Source of the DNA: Seohaeicola sp024304985
GTDB taxonomy: Bacteria > Pseudomonadota > Alphaproteobacteria > Rhodobacterales > Rhodobacteraceae
Assembly: GCF_028802875.1 (NCBI RefSeq)
Contig: NZ_JARAMP010000001.1
Span: forward strand, 264,055 to 328,054
Direction of reading: 5' to 3'
DNA length: 64,000 nt
Under the pieces are notes generated by a model that did no database searches, had not been told where the DNA came from, and saw only the letters and a program-made list of their open reading frames with translations. Numbering within the stretch: position 1 is the stretch's first letter; every line of letters begins with the position of its first letter. Shown one piece after another: positions 49,512-57,599 of the stretch. Position numbers and translations under genes: made by a program.

Positions 49512-50816
49512 TTATTCGGCGGCGACGGCTCCCGGGTTGTTGGGGTGGGTGGTCCAGTTGGCGTAGTCGGCCTCGACCACCTTACCCGTGCGGGGGTCTA
49601 CGGTGCCGGGGGCCATGGCCTCCATCGTGATGCAGTCCTGCACGGGGCAGACGTTCACGCACAGGTTGCAGGCGACGCATTCATCGTCTTTGACGGTGAA
49701 GACGCGATCCTCGGACATGGCGATGGCCTGGTGGCTGGTATCCTCGCATGCGGCAAAGCAGCGGCCGCAGCTGATGCAGAGGTCCTGATTGATTTTCGCC
49801 TTGGCCACGTAGTTGAGGTTGAGGTGTTGCCAGTCCGAGCAATTGGGGACGGCGCGGCGGACGATCTGGGACGTGTGTTCGATCCCCTTCTCGTCCATCC
49901 ACTGGCTGAGACCCGAGATCATCTCCTGCACGATCTTGAAGCCATAGGTCATGGCGGCGGTGCAGACCTGCACGTTGCCTGCGCCCAGCACCATGAATTC
50001 CGCCGCGTCGCGCCATGTGGTGACGCCGCCGATCCCGCTGATGGGCAGGTTGGCGAGTTCCGGCGTGCGGGCGATTTCGGCGACCATGTTCAGCGCGATG
50101 GGTTTGACGGCCGGGCCGCAATAGCCGCCATGCGCGCCCTTGCCGTCGATGGTGGGTTCGGGGGCGAAGAGGTCGAGGTTGACGGAGGTGATCGAGTTGA
50201 TCGTGTTGATCAGGCTGACCGCATCCGCGCCCCCGGCATGGGCGGCGGCCGCGGGTTTACGGATATCGGTGATATTGGGCGTGAGTTTGACGATCACGGG
50301 CATGCGGGTGTTCTGCTTGCACCAGCGGGTGACCATTTCGATATATTCGGGGACTTGGCCGACGGCGCTGCCCATGCCGCGTTCGGACATGCCGTGTGGG
50401 CAGCCGAAGTTCAGCTCGATCCCGTCGGCTCCTGTTTCCTCGACGAGGGGGAGGATGGCTTTCCACGCCTCTTCCACGCAGGGCACCATGAGGGAGACGA
50501 CCATGGCGCGGTCGGGGTATTCGCGTTTGACGGATTTGATTTCCTGCAGGTTCACTTCCAGCGGGCGGTCGGTGATGAGTTCGATGTTGTTGAGGCCCAG
50601 AAGGCGACGGTCGGCGCCCCAGATGGCGCCGTAGCGGGGGCCGTTGACGTTGACGACGGGCGGGCCTGCTTCGCCCAGGGTTTTCCAGACGACCCCACCC
50701 CAGCCTGCTTCAAAGGCGCGGCGGACGTTGTATTCCTTGTCCGTGGGCGGGGCGGAGGCCAGCCAGAAGGGGTTGGGGGATTTGATCCCGGCGAATTCGG
50801 TGGTGAGATTGGCCAT
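49512..50816 (-). CDS. preA: NAD-dependent dihydropyrimidine dehydrogenase subunit PreA
   Basis: The 434-residue protein has an FMN-binding dihydroorotate dehydrogenase-like barrel starting MANLTTEFAGIKSPNPFWLA. The active-site cysteine is in ELNFGCPHGMSERGMGSAVG. Two 4Fe-4S clusters are at the C-terminus (CISCGRCFAAC and CVACNLCVNVCPVQDC). With PreT it reduces uracil and thymine to the dihydro forms, the first step of reductive pyrimidine degradation, using NADH. It follows preT by 23 bases and has its own GGGAGAC ribosome site. A strong terminator follows. The low-GC toxin-antitoxin island abuts its 3' side, separating it from rutR. Confidence 0.95.
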   Translation of the reverse strand: MANLTTEFAGIKSPNPFWLASAPPTDKEYNVRRAFEAGWGGVVWKTLGEAGPPVVNVNGPRYGAIWGADRRLLGLNNIELITDRPLEVNLQEIKSVKREYPDRAMVVSLMVPCVEEAWKAILPLVEETGADGIELNFGCPHGMSERGMGSAVGQVPEYIEMVTRWCKQNTRMPVIVKLTPNITDIRKPAAAAHAGGADAVSLINTINSITSVNLDLFAPEPTIDGKGAHGGYCGPAVKPIALNMVAEIARTPELANLPISGIGGVTTWRDAAEFMVLGAGNVQVCTAAMTYGFKIVQEMISGLSQWMDEKGIEHTSQIVRRAVPNCSDWQHLNLNYVAKAKINQDLCISCGRCFAACEDTSHQAIAMSEDRVFTVKDDECVACNLCVNVCPVQDCITMEAMAPGTVDPRTGKVVEADYANWTTHPNNPGAVAAE

Positions 50817-50839
50817 TGTGCTGGTCTCCCTGTGGGGGC

Positions 50840-52162
50840 TTAGCCCATCAATGTGGTGTGGATGTCCATGGCGGCGTCGCGGCCCTGGGCCACGGCGGTC
50901 ACGGTCAGGTCATCGCCGCCGGTGGCGCAATCGCCGCCCGCCCAGATGCCGGTGATGGAGGTGCGGCCCGCGCCGGTGACGGCGATCTTGCCGCGCTCGA
51001 TGGCGGGGAGGGTGTCGCCGGCGAGGGTCTGGCCGATGGCCTTGAACACCTGATCGGCGGCGAGGCGGAAGCGTTGGCCGGTGGGGGTGAGGGTGTCGTC
51101 GGTGTATTCGAATTCGATCTCGCGCACCGATCCGTTGCCGTGGATGGCGACGGGGCTGGCGTTGGTGATGATGCGCACGCCTTTGGAGGCGGCGAGGTCT
51201 TGTTCATAGCGGCTGGCGTTCATGCGGTCGCGGCCGCGGCGATAGACGAGGGAGACGTTGAGCGCACCCAGCAGTTTGGCCTGCACGGCGGCGTCCACGG
51301 CGGTCATGCCGCCGCCGATGACCACCACGTCGCGGCCGATGGGGAGTTGGCTGAGATCGGTGGATTGGCGCAGGTCGGCGATGAAATCGACGGCGTCGAG
51401 GACGCCCGTGCGATCTTCGCCATCCACGCCAAGCGCGTTGACGCCACCGAGGCCCAGACCGAGGAAGACGGCGTCATGGTCGGCTTGCAGTTCGGCAAGG
51501 GTAATGTGGCGGCCAAGGGCGGCGTCGGTCTTGATGGTGATGCCGCCGATTTTCAGAAGCCAGTCCACCTCGGCTTCGGCGAAGCTGTCCACGGATTTAT
51601 AGGCGGCGATGCCGTATTCGTTCAGGCCCCCCGGTTTGGGGCGGGCGTCGAAGACGGTCACGTCATGGCCCAGCATGGCGAGGCGATGCGCGCAGGACAG
51701 GCCCGCGGGACCAGCACCCACGACGGCGACGCGCTTGCCCGTGGGGGCGGCGCGGGTGAAGGGATGCACACCTTGCGCCATCAGGGTATCGGTGGCGTAG
51801 CGCTGCAACTGGCCGATCAGGACGGGTTTGCCTTCGGCCTTTTCGCGGACGCAGGCCTGTTCGCACAATGTCTCGGTCGGGCAGACGCGGGCGCACATGC
51901 CGCCGAGGATGTTCTGCTGGAAGATCGTTCTGGCCGCCGCTTCGGGTGTGCCGGTCGCGATCTGGCGGATGAAGAGCGGGATGTCGATGTCGGTGGGGCA
52001 GGCCGTGATGCAGGGCGCATCGTGGCAGAAATAGCAGCGATCTGCGGCCACCAGCGCCTCGTGATCGTCCAGTGGCGGATGCAGATCCGAGAAATGATCA
52101 GCATAGGCGGCAGGGTCCAGCCGCCCGGCTATGATCCCTTCCGCAAGGGGATTTGCAGTCAT
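50840..52162 (-). CDS. preT: NAD-dependent dihydropyrimidine dehydrogenase subunit PreT
   Basis: The 440-residue flavoprotein begins with an alpha-helical Fe-S domain (CYFCHDAPCITACPTDIDIP, then CARVCPTETLCEQACVREK). It continues with FAD- and NAD-binding Rossmann motifs (VAVVGAGPAGLSCAHRLAML, VVVIGGGMTAVDAAVQAKLL) and ends GIWAGGDCATGGDDLTVTAV. This is the GltD-like electron-input subunit that takes electrons from NADH and passes them to PreA. An AGGAGAG site precedes the ATG. A RutR-type dyad (TTTATCAACTGGTAAA) lies 54 bases upstream of the start, linking its control to the ABC/hydrolase operon. Confidence 0.94.
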   Translation of the reverse strand: MTANPLAEGIIAGRLDPAAYADHFSDLHPPLDDHEALVAADRCYFCHDAPCITACPTDIDIPLFIRQIATGTPEAAARTIFQQNILGGMCARVCPTETLCEQACVREKAEGKPVLIGQLQRYATDTLMAQGVHPFTRAAPTGKRVAVVGAGPAGLSCAHRLAMLGHDVTVFDARPKPGGLNEYGIAAYKSVDSFAEAEVDWLLKIGGITIKTDAALGRHITLAELQADHDAVFLGLGLGGVNALGVDGEDRTGVLDAVDFIADLRQSTDLSQLPIGRDVVVIGGGMTAVDAAVQAKLLGALNVSLVYRRGRDRMNASRYEQDLAASKGVRIITNASPVAIHGNGSVREIEFEYTDDTLTPTGQRFRLAADQVFKAIGQTLAGDTLPAIERGKIAVTGAGRTSITGIWAGGDCATGGDDLTVTAVAQGRDAAMDIHTTLMG

Positions 52163-52215
52163 CAGAGCCTCTCCTGTTGTTCTTTTCTTGAGGTCAGTAT
52201 TCCACGATTCCTTTT

Positions 52216-52231
52216 TTTATCAACTGGTAAA
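52216..52231. promoter_or_regulatory. RutR-type operator upstream of preT
   Basis: TTTATCAACTGGTAAA matches the palindrome at 47094-47109 (TTTACCAATTGGTAAA) at 14 of 16 positions. The right arm TGGTAAA is intact and the left arm has one change. It sits where a repressor would block the preT promoter. Confidence 0.72.
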
Positions 52232-52344
52232 ATTTAGGCAGTTTGTGAACGACCCATCCAAGGGTGATCGCGCCCGGCATGAGCGTTTCGCAGCAGCGTC
52301 AACCGCCCTGCGCCGGCAGATGACCGGTGATCGGACGTGGCGGG

Positions 52345-52755
52345 TCAGGCGGCGGCCTGTTCCTCCAGAGGCAGGCTGAAAGTGAAGGTGCTGCCGACAC
52401 CCGGCGTGCTTTGCACGCTGATGTCGCCGCCCTGGAGGGCCACCAGTCGCTTGGTGATGGCCAGACCCAGACCTGTCCCGCCCTGTCGCCGTGTGCCCGA
52501 GGGATGCACCTGCGAGAATTCTTCGACGATTGAGTCCAGTTTCTCTTCGGGTATGCCGTCCCCGGTATCGGCCACGGTCACCTTGACGCAATGAGGACCG
52601 GGAAGGGCCGAAACGCGCACCGAACCGCCCGAGGAGGTGAACTTGACCGCGTTGGACAGAAGGTTCTCCATGATCTGCGCGACACGCACCGGATCGGCCG
52701 CAACCTTGGTATCGCAAGGCTCGGTCTCGAGCAGAATTCCCTTGGCCTCGGCCAT
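52345..52755 (-). CDS. Stand-alone histidine-kinase ATPase domain protein
   Basis: The 136-residue protein consists only of an HATPase_c domain: N-box NLLSNAVKFTSSGG, G1 DTGDGIPEEK, F-box region IVEEFSQVHPSG, G2 GGTGLGLAITKRLVALQGG. The dimerisation domain with the phosphorylated histidine is absent, and a stop codon lies nine codons upstream in frame, so it is not a simple mis-start. It follows the hybrid kinase gene by 30 bases on the same strand. It may be a truncated kinase remnant or a free ATPase module that works with another kinase. The ribosome site is weak (AAAAGGGG about 13 bases from the ATG). Confidence 0.7.
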   Translation of the reverse strand: MAEAKGILLETEPCDTKVAADPVRVAQIMENLLSNAVKFTSSGGSVRVSALPGPHCVKVTVADTGDGIPEEKLDSIVEEFSQVHPSGTRRQGGTGLGLAITKRLVALQGGDISVQSTPGVGSTFTFSLPLEEQAAA

Positions 52756-52785
52756 GCCAGGCTGCGCCCCTTTTTTCCGCTACGA

Positions 52786-55374
52786 TCAGACGTCTTCCGT
52801 GACCTGACGCAGGATGTCCTGATCTCCGCTCAGACGCCGCGAGATCCGGGGGGCCAGTTTGCCCAGTGCCTTTCGGTCGCCTGCACGGGCCGAGTCCTCG
52901 GCCTCGGCCAGCAGGCGCGACAACTGGGTCAGGCCGACCACGGCGGTCGATCCGACCGTGCTGTGGATGCGGTCCGCCACATCCTCCAGACCCATGGTCT
53001 TGTCCGACAGGACCGGCAGGGTCTTGTCCACATCGTTCAGGGCCTGATCCAGAAAACGCAGCGCGCTGCCGCGGTCCAGCATCTCTTCCAGCTGCGCCAA
53101 GGCGCGGTGCATCTCGGACTGGGGCTTGGCGTCGGGGGCGGCCTCTGCCTGCTCGGACAGTCTGACGTCCAGCATCTGGGTCATGGCGGCAGACAGTTCG
53201 GCGGTGTTGATCGGCTTGGTCACGACGGCGTTCATGCCGACCGCCGTCAGGTCTTTCAGACGCTCCTCGTCGCTGAAGGCCGTGACGCCGATGATGATGG
53301 CATCGGCCGAGGCCCCGCCTGCGCGGATCAGCCCGGTTGCCTCGCGCCCGTCCATGACCGGCATGCTCACATCCATCAGGATGATGTCATATGGCTTGCC
53401 CGAGGCTGCGGCCACCGCCTCCAGACCGTTGCTGGCCTGTGACGGGACATGCCCCAGCCGCACGATCATCTTGCTCATGAGCGTGACGTTGATCTTGTTG
53501 TCATCGACCACCAGAACCTCCAGCGGCTTGACCGGCGGCGCGATGGCCTTTGATGCCGCGTCGGGTGCCACGGGCAACGCCACGGTATCGTTGTCCTCAT
53601 CCGCGAAAGGCAGGGTGATCTCGAAGCAGAAGGTGCTGCCCTTCCCTTCCTCGCTGCTCAAGAACAGGTGCCCCCCCATCCGCGTGACGGCCAGCCGCAC
53701 GATCGGCAGGCCCAGCCCCGTGCCCGACCCCCGGAAGCGCGAAACGGATTCCACCGTCTCGAATTCCGCGAAGATGCGCTCCTGATCCGCAGGACCGATC
53801 CCGATGCCGGTATCGCGCACCTCGACCCGCAGGCGCTGCGCGCCGTCTTCCTCGGGAGAAAAGGTCAGCCCGATCCGGACTCCGCCATGGTCGGTGAACT
53901 TTACCGCATTGCCCGCCAGATTATACAGCGCGCGCGAGAAGGCATTGGGCAGACCAAGATACATCCGCTCGGCATCCTGTCCCTCGACCTCAAGCTTCAG
54001 CCACAGGCCGCGCGCGGCCGCCATCGGCGTCAGCTCGCGCAGGATATCCTGCGCCACCTCGGCCGGGCGGAAGGGCACATTGCCCATCCGGCTTTCGCCA
54101 AGCCGCGTGATTTCCAGCACGTCATTGACCTGTTGCAACGCCCGGTCGCTGCAATCCTTGGCCGTTTGCAGCAGCAGCCGCGTTTCGTCATCCATCGGCC
54201 CCTGATCGATCAGGTCAAGCGCCGCCATGACCCCATGCAGCGGGGTGCGCATCTCGTGGCTCATCGTCGCCAGGAACATCGTCTTGGCCGAGGCGTGCCG
54301 TTCGGCCTCGTCCCGCGCGATCACCAGCCGTTCTTCGGCGGCGACCACATCCGAAATGTCGCGGATGAACCCGATCAGGATCGGCCGCCCGTCCAGATCG
54401 TGATCCGCCACGACCGAAATCTCAGCCTTGAAGGGCGTGCCGTCCATCCGGACGGCATCCATCCGCACCGGTCCGGCACCGATCATCTTGCGGTGACCAT
54501 CGCGCCGGTGTCTGGCCATCAGCTTACGATGAGACTCCCTGTGATCGGCCGGGACCATCACCTCCTCGAGGAACTCGCCTTCCAATTCATCGGCGGGAAC
54601 CCCGAAGATGCTTGCCGCCGCAGGGTTGGCCATCAGGATCTGGCCATACATGTCCGAAATGACAACGGCGCTCAGCGAGACCTCGAACACCTTGGACACC
54701 GTGTCCAGCGCGCGCTGCATCTTGACCGTCCGGTCTTCCAGTTCGCGCCACAGCTTCACGGCCAGAACGGCCGAGGCGATCATCAGGAAAAGCAGAACAA
54801 GGCTCTGGATCCAGAACCGCTTGAGCAGGCTGCGCTCGGCCTCCCGCACCATGTCGGACTGCGTCACGAAATGCAGCAGAGCCATGGTCGTGATGTCGCG
54901 CACCAGCGGCGCGGCCCGTTGCACACTGCTGGCAAACTGTAACAGTCCCGCGGTGTCCCCATCGGTCAGACGGTCAAGCTCCGCCGCCAGCGCATCACGG
55001 CTTTCATCCAGTTCGACAAGCCGGTTCCGCAGTTCCTGCGAGACGGTCTCGCGGCCAAGGGCGGCGATCACGGTATTCACGCGGCTATAGAAGATATCCA
55101 GACGCAACCGGACCACCGCAAGGTCCGTTGATGCCCCTGCAAGCGCGGGATAGGTCGTGGACAGCAGCGTCCGGTCAATCGCCAGAGCCAGCGATTTGTG
55201 ATCAACGTCAAGCTGCGAGATCAGCCAGCCCGCATTGTCGGAATCCGAGGCCCGCACCGCGTCGATGCGATCCCGGAAAGCCTGCGCGCTATACACCATA
55301 GCGACGCAGGACAATACCAGAAGCAGTAGCAGAAACAGGGCCGTATAGCGCCGGGAGGTGTCTTTCCTCAGCAC
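52786..55374 (-). CDS. Hybrid sensor histidine kinase with PAS, receiver and Hpt domains
   Basis: I chose the GTG at 55372-55374, with AGGA six bases upstream, giving 862 residues; a TTG at 55416 would add 14. Domains in order: membrane segment (residues 11-33), periplasmic helical sensor (to about 185), second membrane segment (187-207), PAS (about 235-345, NPAAASIFGVPADELEGEFL), HisKA with His373 in ATMSHEMRTPLHG and HATPase (DTGIGIG, GSGTGLGLPIV). A receiver with Asp668 in LMDVSMPVMDG and an Hpt domain with His804 in ADRIHSTVGS complete it. It runs a full phosphorelay. Its likely partners are the upstream periplasmic molybdopterin-fold protein and the divergent NarL-type regulator. Confidence 0.88.
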   Translation of the reverse strand: MLRKDTSRRYTALFLLLLLVLSCVAMVYSAQAFRDRIDAVRASDSDNAGWLISQLDVDHKSLALAIDRTLLSTTYPALAGASTDLAVVRLRLDIFYSRVNTVIAALGRETVSQELRNRLVELDESRDALAAELDRLTDGDTAGLLQFASSVQRAAPLVRDITTMALLHFVTQSDMVREAERSLLKRFWIQSLVLLFLMIASAVLAVKLWRELEDRTVKMQRALDTVSKVFEVSLSAVVISDMYGQILMANPAAASIFGVPADELEGEFLEEVMVPADHRESHRKLMARHRRDGHRKMIGAGPVRMDAVRMDGTPFKAEISVVADHDLDGRPILIGFIRDISDVVAAEERLVIARDEAERHASAKTMFLATMSHEMRTPLHGVMAALDLIDQGPMDDETRLLLQTAKDCSDRALQQVNDVLEITRLGESRMGNVPFRPAEVAQDILRELTPMAAARGLWLKLEVEGQDAERMYLGLPNAFSRALYNLAGNAVKFTDHGGVRIGLTFSPEEDGAQRLRVEVRDTGIGIGPADQERIFAEFETVESVSRFRGSGTGLGLPIVRLAVTRMGGHLFLSSEEGKGSTFCFEITLPFADEDNDTVALPVAPDAASKAIAPPVKPLEVLVVDDNKINVTLMSKMIVRLGHVPSQASNGLEAVAAASGKPYDIILMDVSMPVMDGREATGLIRAGGASADAIIIGVTAFSDEERLKDLTAVGMNAVVTKPINTAELSAAMTQMLDVRLSEQAEAAPDAKPQSEMHRALAQLEEMLDRGSALRFLDQALNDVDKTLPVLSDKTMGLEDVADRIHSTVGSTAVVGLTQLSRLLAEAEDSARAGDRKALGKLAPRISRRLSGDQDILRQVTEDV

Positions 55375-55402
55375 TGATGATCCTGTGATGGCGAACAATT
55401 CT

Positions 55403-55891
55403 TCAATCCGGAACAACCTGGATCTGGGTCAGCTGCCAGATCGAGAAGGAGTAGATTTCCTCGGTTTGAAACCGCGCATCGGCATCATAGGGGAACACGA
55501 CCCATAGCGGGCCCTTGTCGCGGATGCTGAAGGGTTCGCCGTTGATCCGGTTGGCGACGACGGGCACTTCCTCTTCCACAAGGCTGCGCGGCATCTCGAC
55601 CTTGTAGTCGTTTACGGCCACCATGCTCAGAGCGCCATCCTGCGCCCCGACAGCCTCAAGCACAGAGGCCAGACTGGGGCCCGAAAACGTGACGGGCTCG
55701 GTTGTCCATATGGTCGATGTGGTGAAGCTGACCTGCGGCAGCGCCGACAGTTCCGCATCGGTCAGGGTGCGGATCTCGGACCCGTCCCCTTTCACATCGA
55801 CACTTAAGAGCACTTCGGCGGCGGCCAGACCGGCCGTCATATGCGCCAGACCGAGGGCACCAACCACCATGAGAAAGAAACGTTTAAACAT
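55403..55891 (-). CDS. Secreted molybdopterin-binding-fold (sulfite-oxidase-like) protein without cysteine
   Basis: The 162-residue protein starts MFKRFFLMVVGALGLAHMTA with a signal peptide ending near GLAAA. The rest resembles the small SUOX-type oxidoreductase fold: TLTDAELSALPQVSFTTSTI, FSGPSLASVLEAVGAQDGAL, AVNDYKVEMPRSL and GPLWVVFPYDAD. True sulfite-oxidase-type enzymes bind molybdenum through a cysteine, and this protein has none, so it is unlikely to be a molybdoenzyme. It is transcribed just ahead of the hybrid kinase gene (28-base gap). A periplasmic ligand-binding partner of that kinase is the most reasonable role. The ATG at 55891 is preferred over 55921. Confidence 0.75.
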   Translation of the reverse strand: MFKRFFLMVVGALGLAHMTAGLAAAEVLLSVDVKGDGSEIRTLTDAELSALPQVSFTTSTIWTTEPVTFSGPSLASVLEAVGAQDGALSMVAVNDYKVEMPRSLVEEEVPVVANRINGEPFSIRDKGPLWVVFPYDADARFQTEEIYSFSIWQLTQIQVVPD

Positions 55892-55921
55892 GAGCCCTGA
55901 ACCTCTCTTGAGACTGCGCAT

Positions 55922-56182
55922 TGCTAGCGGCCCTCTTTCAGCCGGACAATAGTATCTTAAGATAACCCTGAACTGCCTTACGATAACGTTTTTCTGCCGC
56001 GTCTTATCTTACAGGATTCGCGGCAAAGGTGTATCACTCTCCTTCGACAATCTGGCATGTCTTTTGCAAGGATGACATCAAACATATAGGATGATTTTGT
56101 CGTTTGTGCCGCTATCATACCTTACGTATGCCAACATTTCCTCGTAAGTGCGTTCGGGGTCCGAGTATTCAGGAAAAACCAG
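55922..56182. promoter_or_regulatory. Divergent regulatory region with repeated CTTA(A/C)G motifs
   Basis: The AT-rich region between the molybdopterin-fold gene and the response regulator gene has the palindrome TATCTTAAGATA (55953-55964). It also has CTTACGATAA (55977-55986), CTTATCTTAC (56003-56012) and CTTACG...CGTAAG (56121-56148, 16-base spacer). Repeated copies of one short motif suggest several binding sites for the adjacent NarL-type regulator. Confidence 0.45.
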
Positions 56183-56830
56183 ATGCCCAGAAACTATGCC
56201 GCGACTGCTGATCACATCAGCCGTGTGTTGCTTGCGGACGATCACAGGTTGATCGGCGAGGCTGTCGCCACCCTGTTGTCCACGACGGAACGGTTCAGCG
56301 TCGACACCGCAGAAACGTTTGACGAAACGATCTCCTGCCTTGTCAATGACGGCCCCTATGACATCGTGATGCTGGATCTGCGGATGCCGGGCCTTGTCGG
56401 TCTGGAGGGCGTGCGTCAGGTGGTCGAAAACGCGGGCACGGGTCAGGTTGTCCTGTTCTCGGCCAATGCCGACCGCCATATCCTGAACCGTTCCATCGAA
56501 ATGGGCGTGCGCGGCCTGATCCCCAAGACGATGCCGCTGCAATCGCTGGTCAGTGTGCTGCGCCTGATCGAATCCGGGCAGATGTTCGTTCCCGCCGACG
56601 CGCTGGACGACAAGCAGGCCGCCGGGGAACGCGACAAGCTGACCGATGTGGAACTGCATGTGCTGCGCCTTGCTGCGGCGGGCCTGACCAACAAGCACAT
56701 CGCCAACGACATGGATCAGAGCGAAACGACGATCAAGATGCACATGCGCACGATCTGCCGCAAGCTGGGCGCGCGCAACCGCGCCCATGCCGCCGTCATC
56801 GGTCGCGACATGTCGATCATCGAGTCCTGA
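56183..56830 (+). CDS. NarL/FixJ family response regulator
   Basis: The 215-residue protein has a receiver domain (residues 12-125: VLLADDHRLIGEAV, phosphoacceptor Asp65 in MLDLRMPGLVGL, the switch Ser in LFSANADR and Lys in LIPKTMPL). A C-terminal LuxR-type HTH follows (LTDVELHVLRLAAAGLTNKH, IANDMDQSETTIKMHMRTIC). It is divergent from the hybrid kinase unit across 290 bases rich in repeated CTTACG-like motifs. It is probably the output of that kinase, receiving phosphate from the Hpt domain. Target genes beyond the local region cannot be told. Confidence 0.9.
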   Translation: MPRNYAATADHISRVLLADDHRLIGEAVATLLSTTERFSVDTAETFDETISCLVNDGPYDIVMLDLRMPGLVGLEGVRQVVENAGTGQVVLFSANADRHILNRSIEMGVRGLIPKTMPLQSLVSVLRLIESGQMFVPADALDDKQAAGERDKLTDVELHVLRLAAAGLTNKHIANDMDQSETTIKMHMRTICRKLGARNRAHAAVIGRDMSIIES

Positions 56831-56837
56831 TCGCGCC

Positions 56838-57599
56838 CTATCCCTTGCCGCTGATCCTGCGCCGCATCGCCCGTTGATAAAGACCGGGCGAGGCGCGCAT
56901 CAGCCACCAGGCCAGCCGGGCGACACGCCCCACGGGGATGAAGTCCTGCCCACGCGCCAATCCGCGCAGGATCACGGCTGCGGCCGCCTCGGGGGTCATG
57001 TAATCCATCCCGTCCGCCGCCGATCCCGGCCGCTGCAAGCCGTCCGCGCGCCGGTCGGCCCGGCCAAGGTTCGTCGCCACGAAACTGGGGGCCGCGATCA
57101 GGCAACGCACGCCAAAAGCCGCCTCCTCTGACCGCAACGAGGCAAAGAAACCCTGCACCGCATGTTTCGACGCAGCATAGGCCGTGCGGTTGTGCAGCGG
57201 TGCAAAGCCCGCGACCGAGGATATCGCCAGATGGGTGCCGCCGCTCTGCCGGATCGCCGCCAGAAAGGCCCGCGCCATGGCCACGGCGGCGAAATAGTTG
57301 ATCTCGAACACGCGACGATGACTCTCATCGCTGGATCCGGCGAAGGGGCCGATCTGCGACACGCCTGCATTATAGATCACCAGATCAATCGACGGGCGCG
57401 CTGCGATGATCTGCGCCGCCGCCTGCTCCAGCGCGGCGCCATCGGTCAGGTCCACCGCAACGGGTGTCCGTGTCGCCGATGCCGCCAGCCCGGTCACGTC
57501 GATATCCATCAGCACGCAGTGCCAGCCCTGCGCCTCCAGCGCTGCGGCCATGGCCCGCCCCAGCCCGCCATTGCCGCCCGAGATCACCGCCGTCCTCAC
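56838..57599 (-). CDS. SDR family oxidoreductase
   Basis: The 253-residue SDR has SGGNGGLGRAMAAALEAQG, YNAGVSQIG, the catalytic Ser in AISSVAGFAPLHN and YAASKHAVQGFFASL. The C-terminal part (GRVARLAWWLMRASPGLYQR) resembles the membrane-associating tail of some retinol or 3-keto-reductase-like SDRs. I chose the GTG at 57597-57599, which overlaps the stop of the epimerase gene (GTGA); a 7-residue longer form is open. It is the last of four tightly coupled minus-strand genes headed by the flavin monooxygenase. Its 3' end is seven bases from the convergent response regulator gene. Substrate unknown. Confidence 0.85.
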   Translation of the reverse strand: MRTAVISGGNGGLGRAMAAALEAQGWHCVLMDIDVTGLAASATRTPVAVDLTDGAALEQAAAQIIAARPSIDLVIYNAGVSQIGPFAGSSDESHRRVFEINYFAAVAMARAFLAAIRQSGGTHLAISSVAGFAPLHNRTAYAASKHAVQGFFASLRSEEAAFGVRCLIAAPSFVATNLGRADRRADGLQRPGSAADGMDYMTPEAAAAVILRGLARGQDFIPVGRVARLAWWLMRASPGLYQRAMRRRISGKG

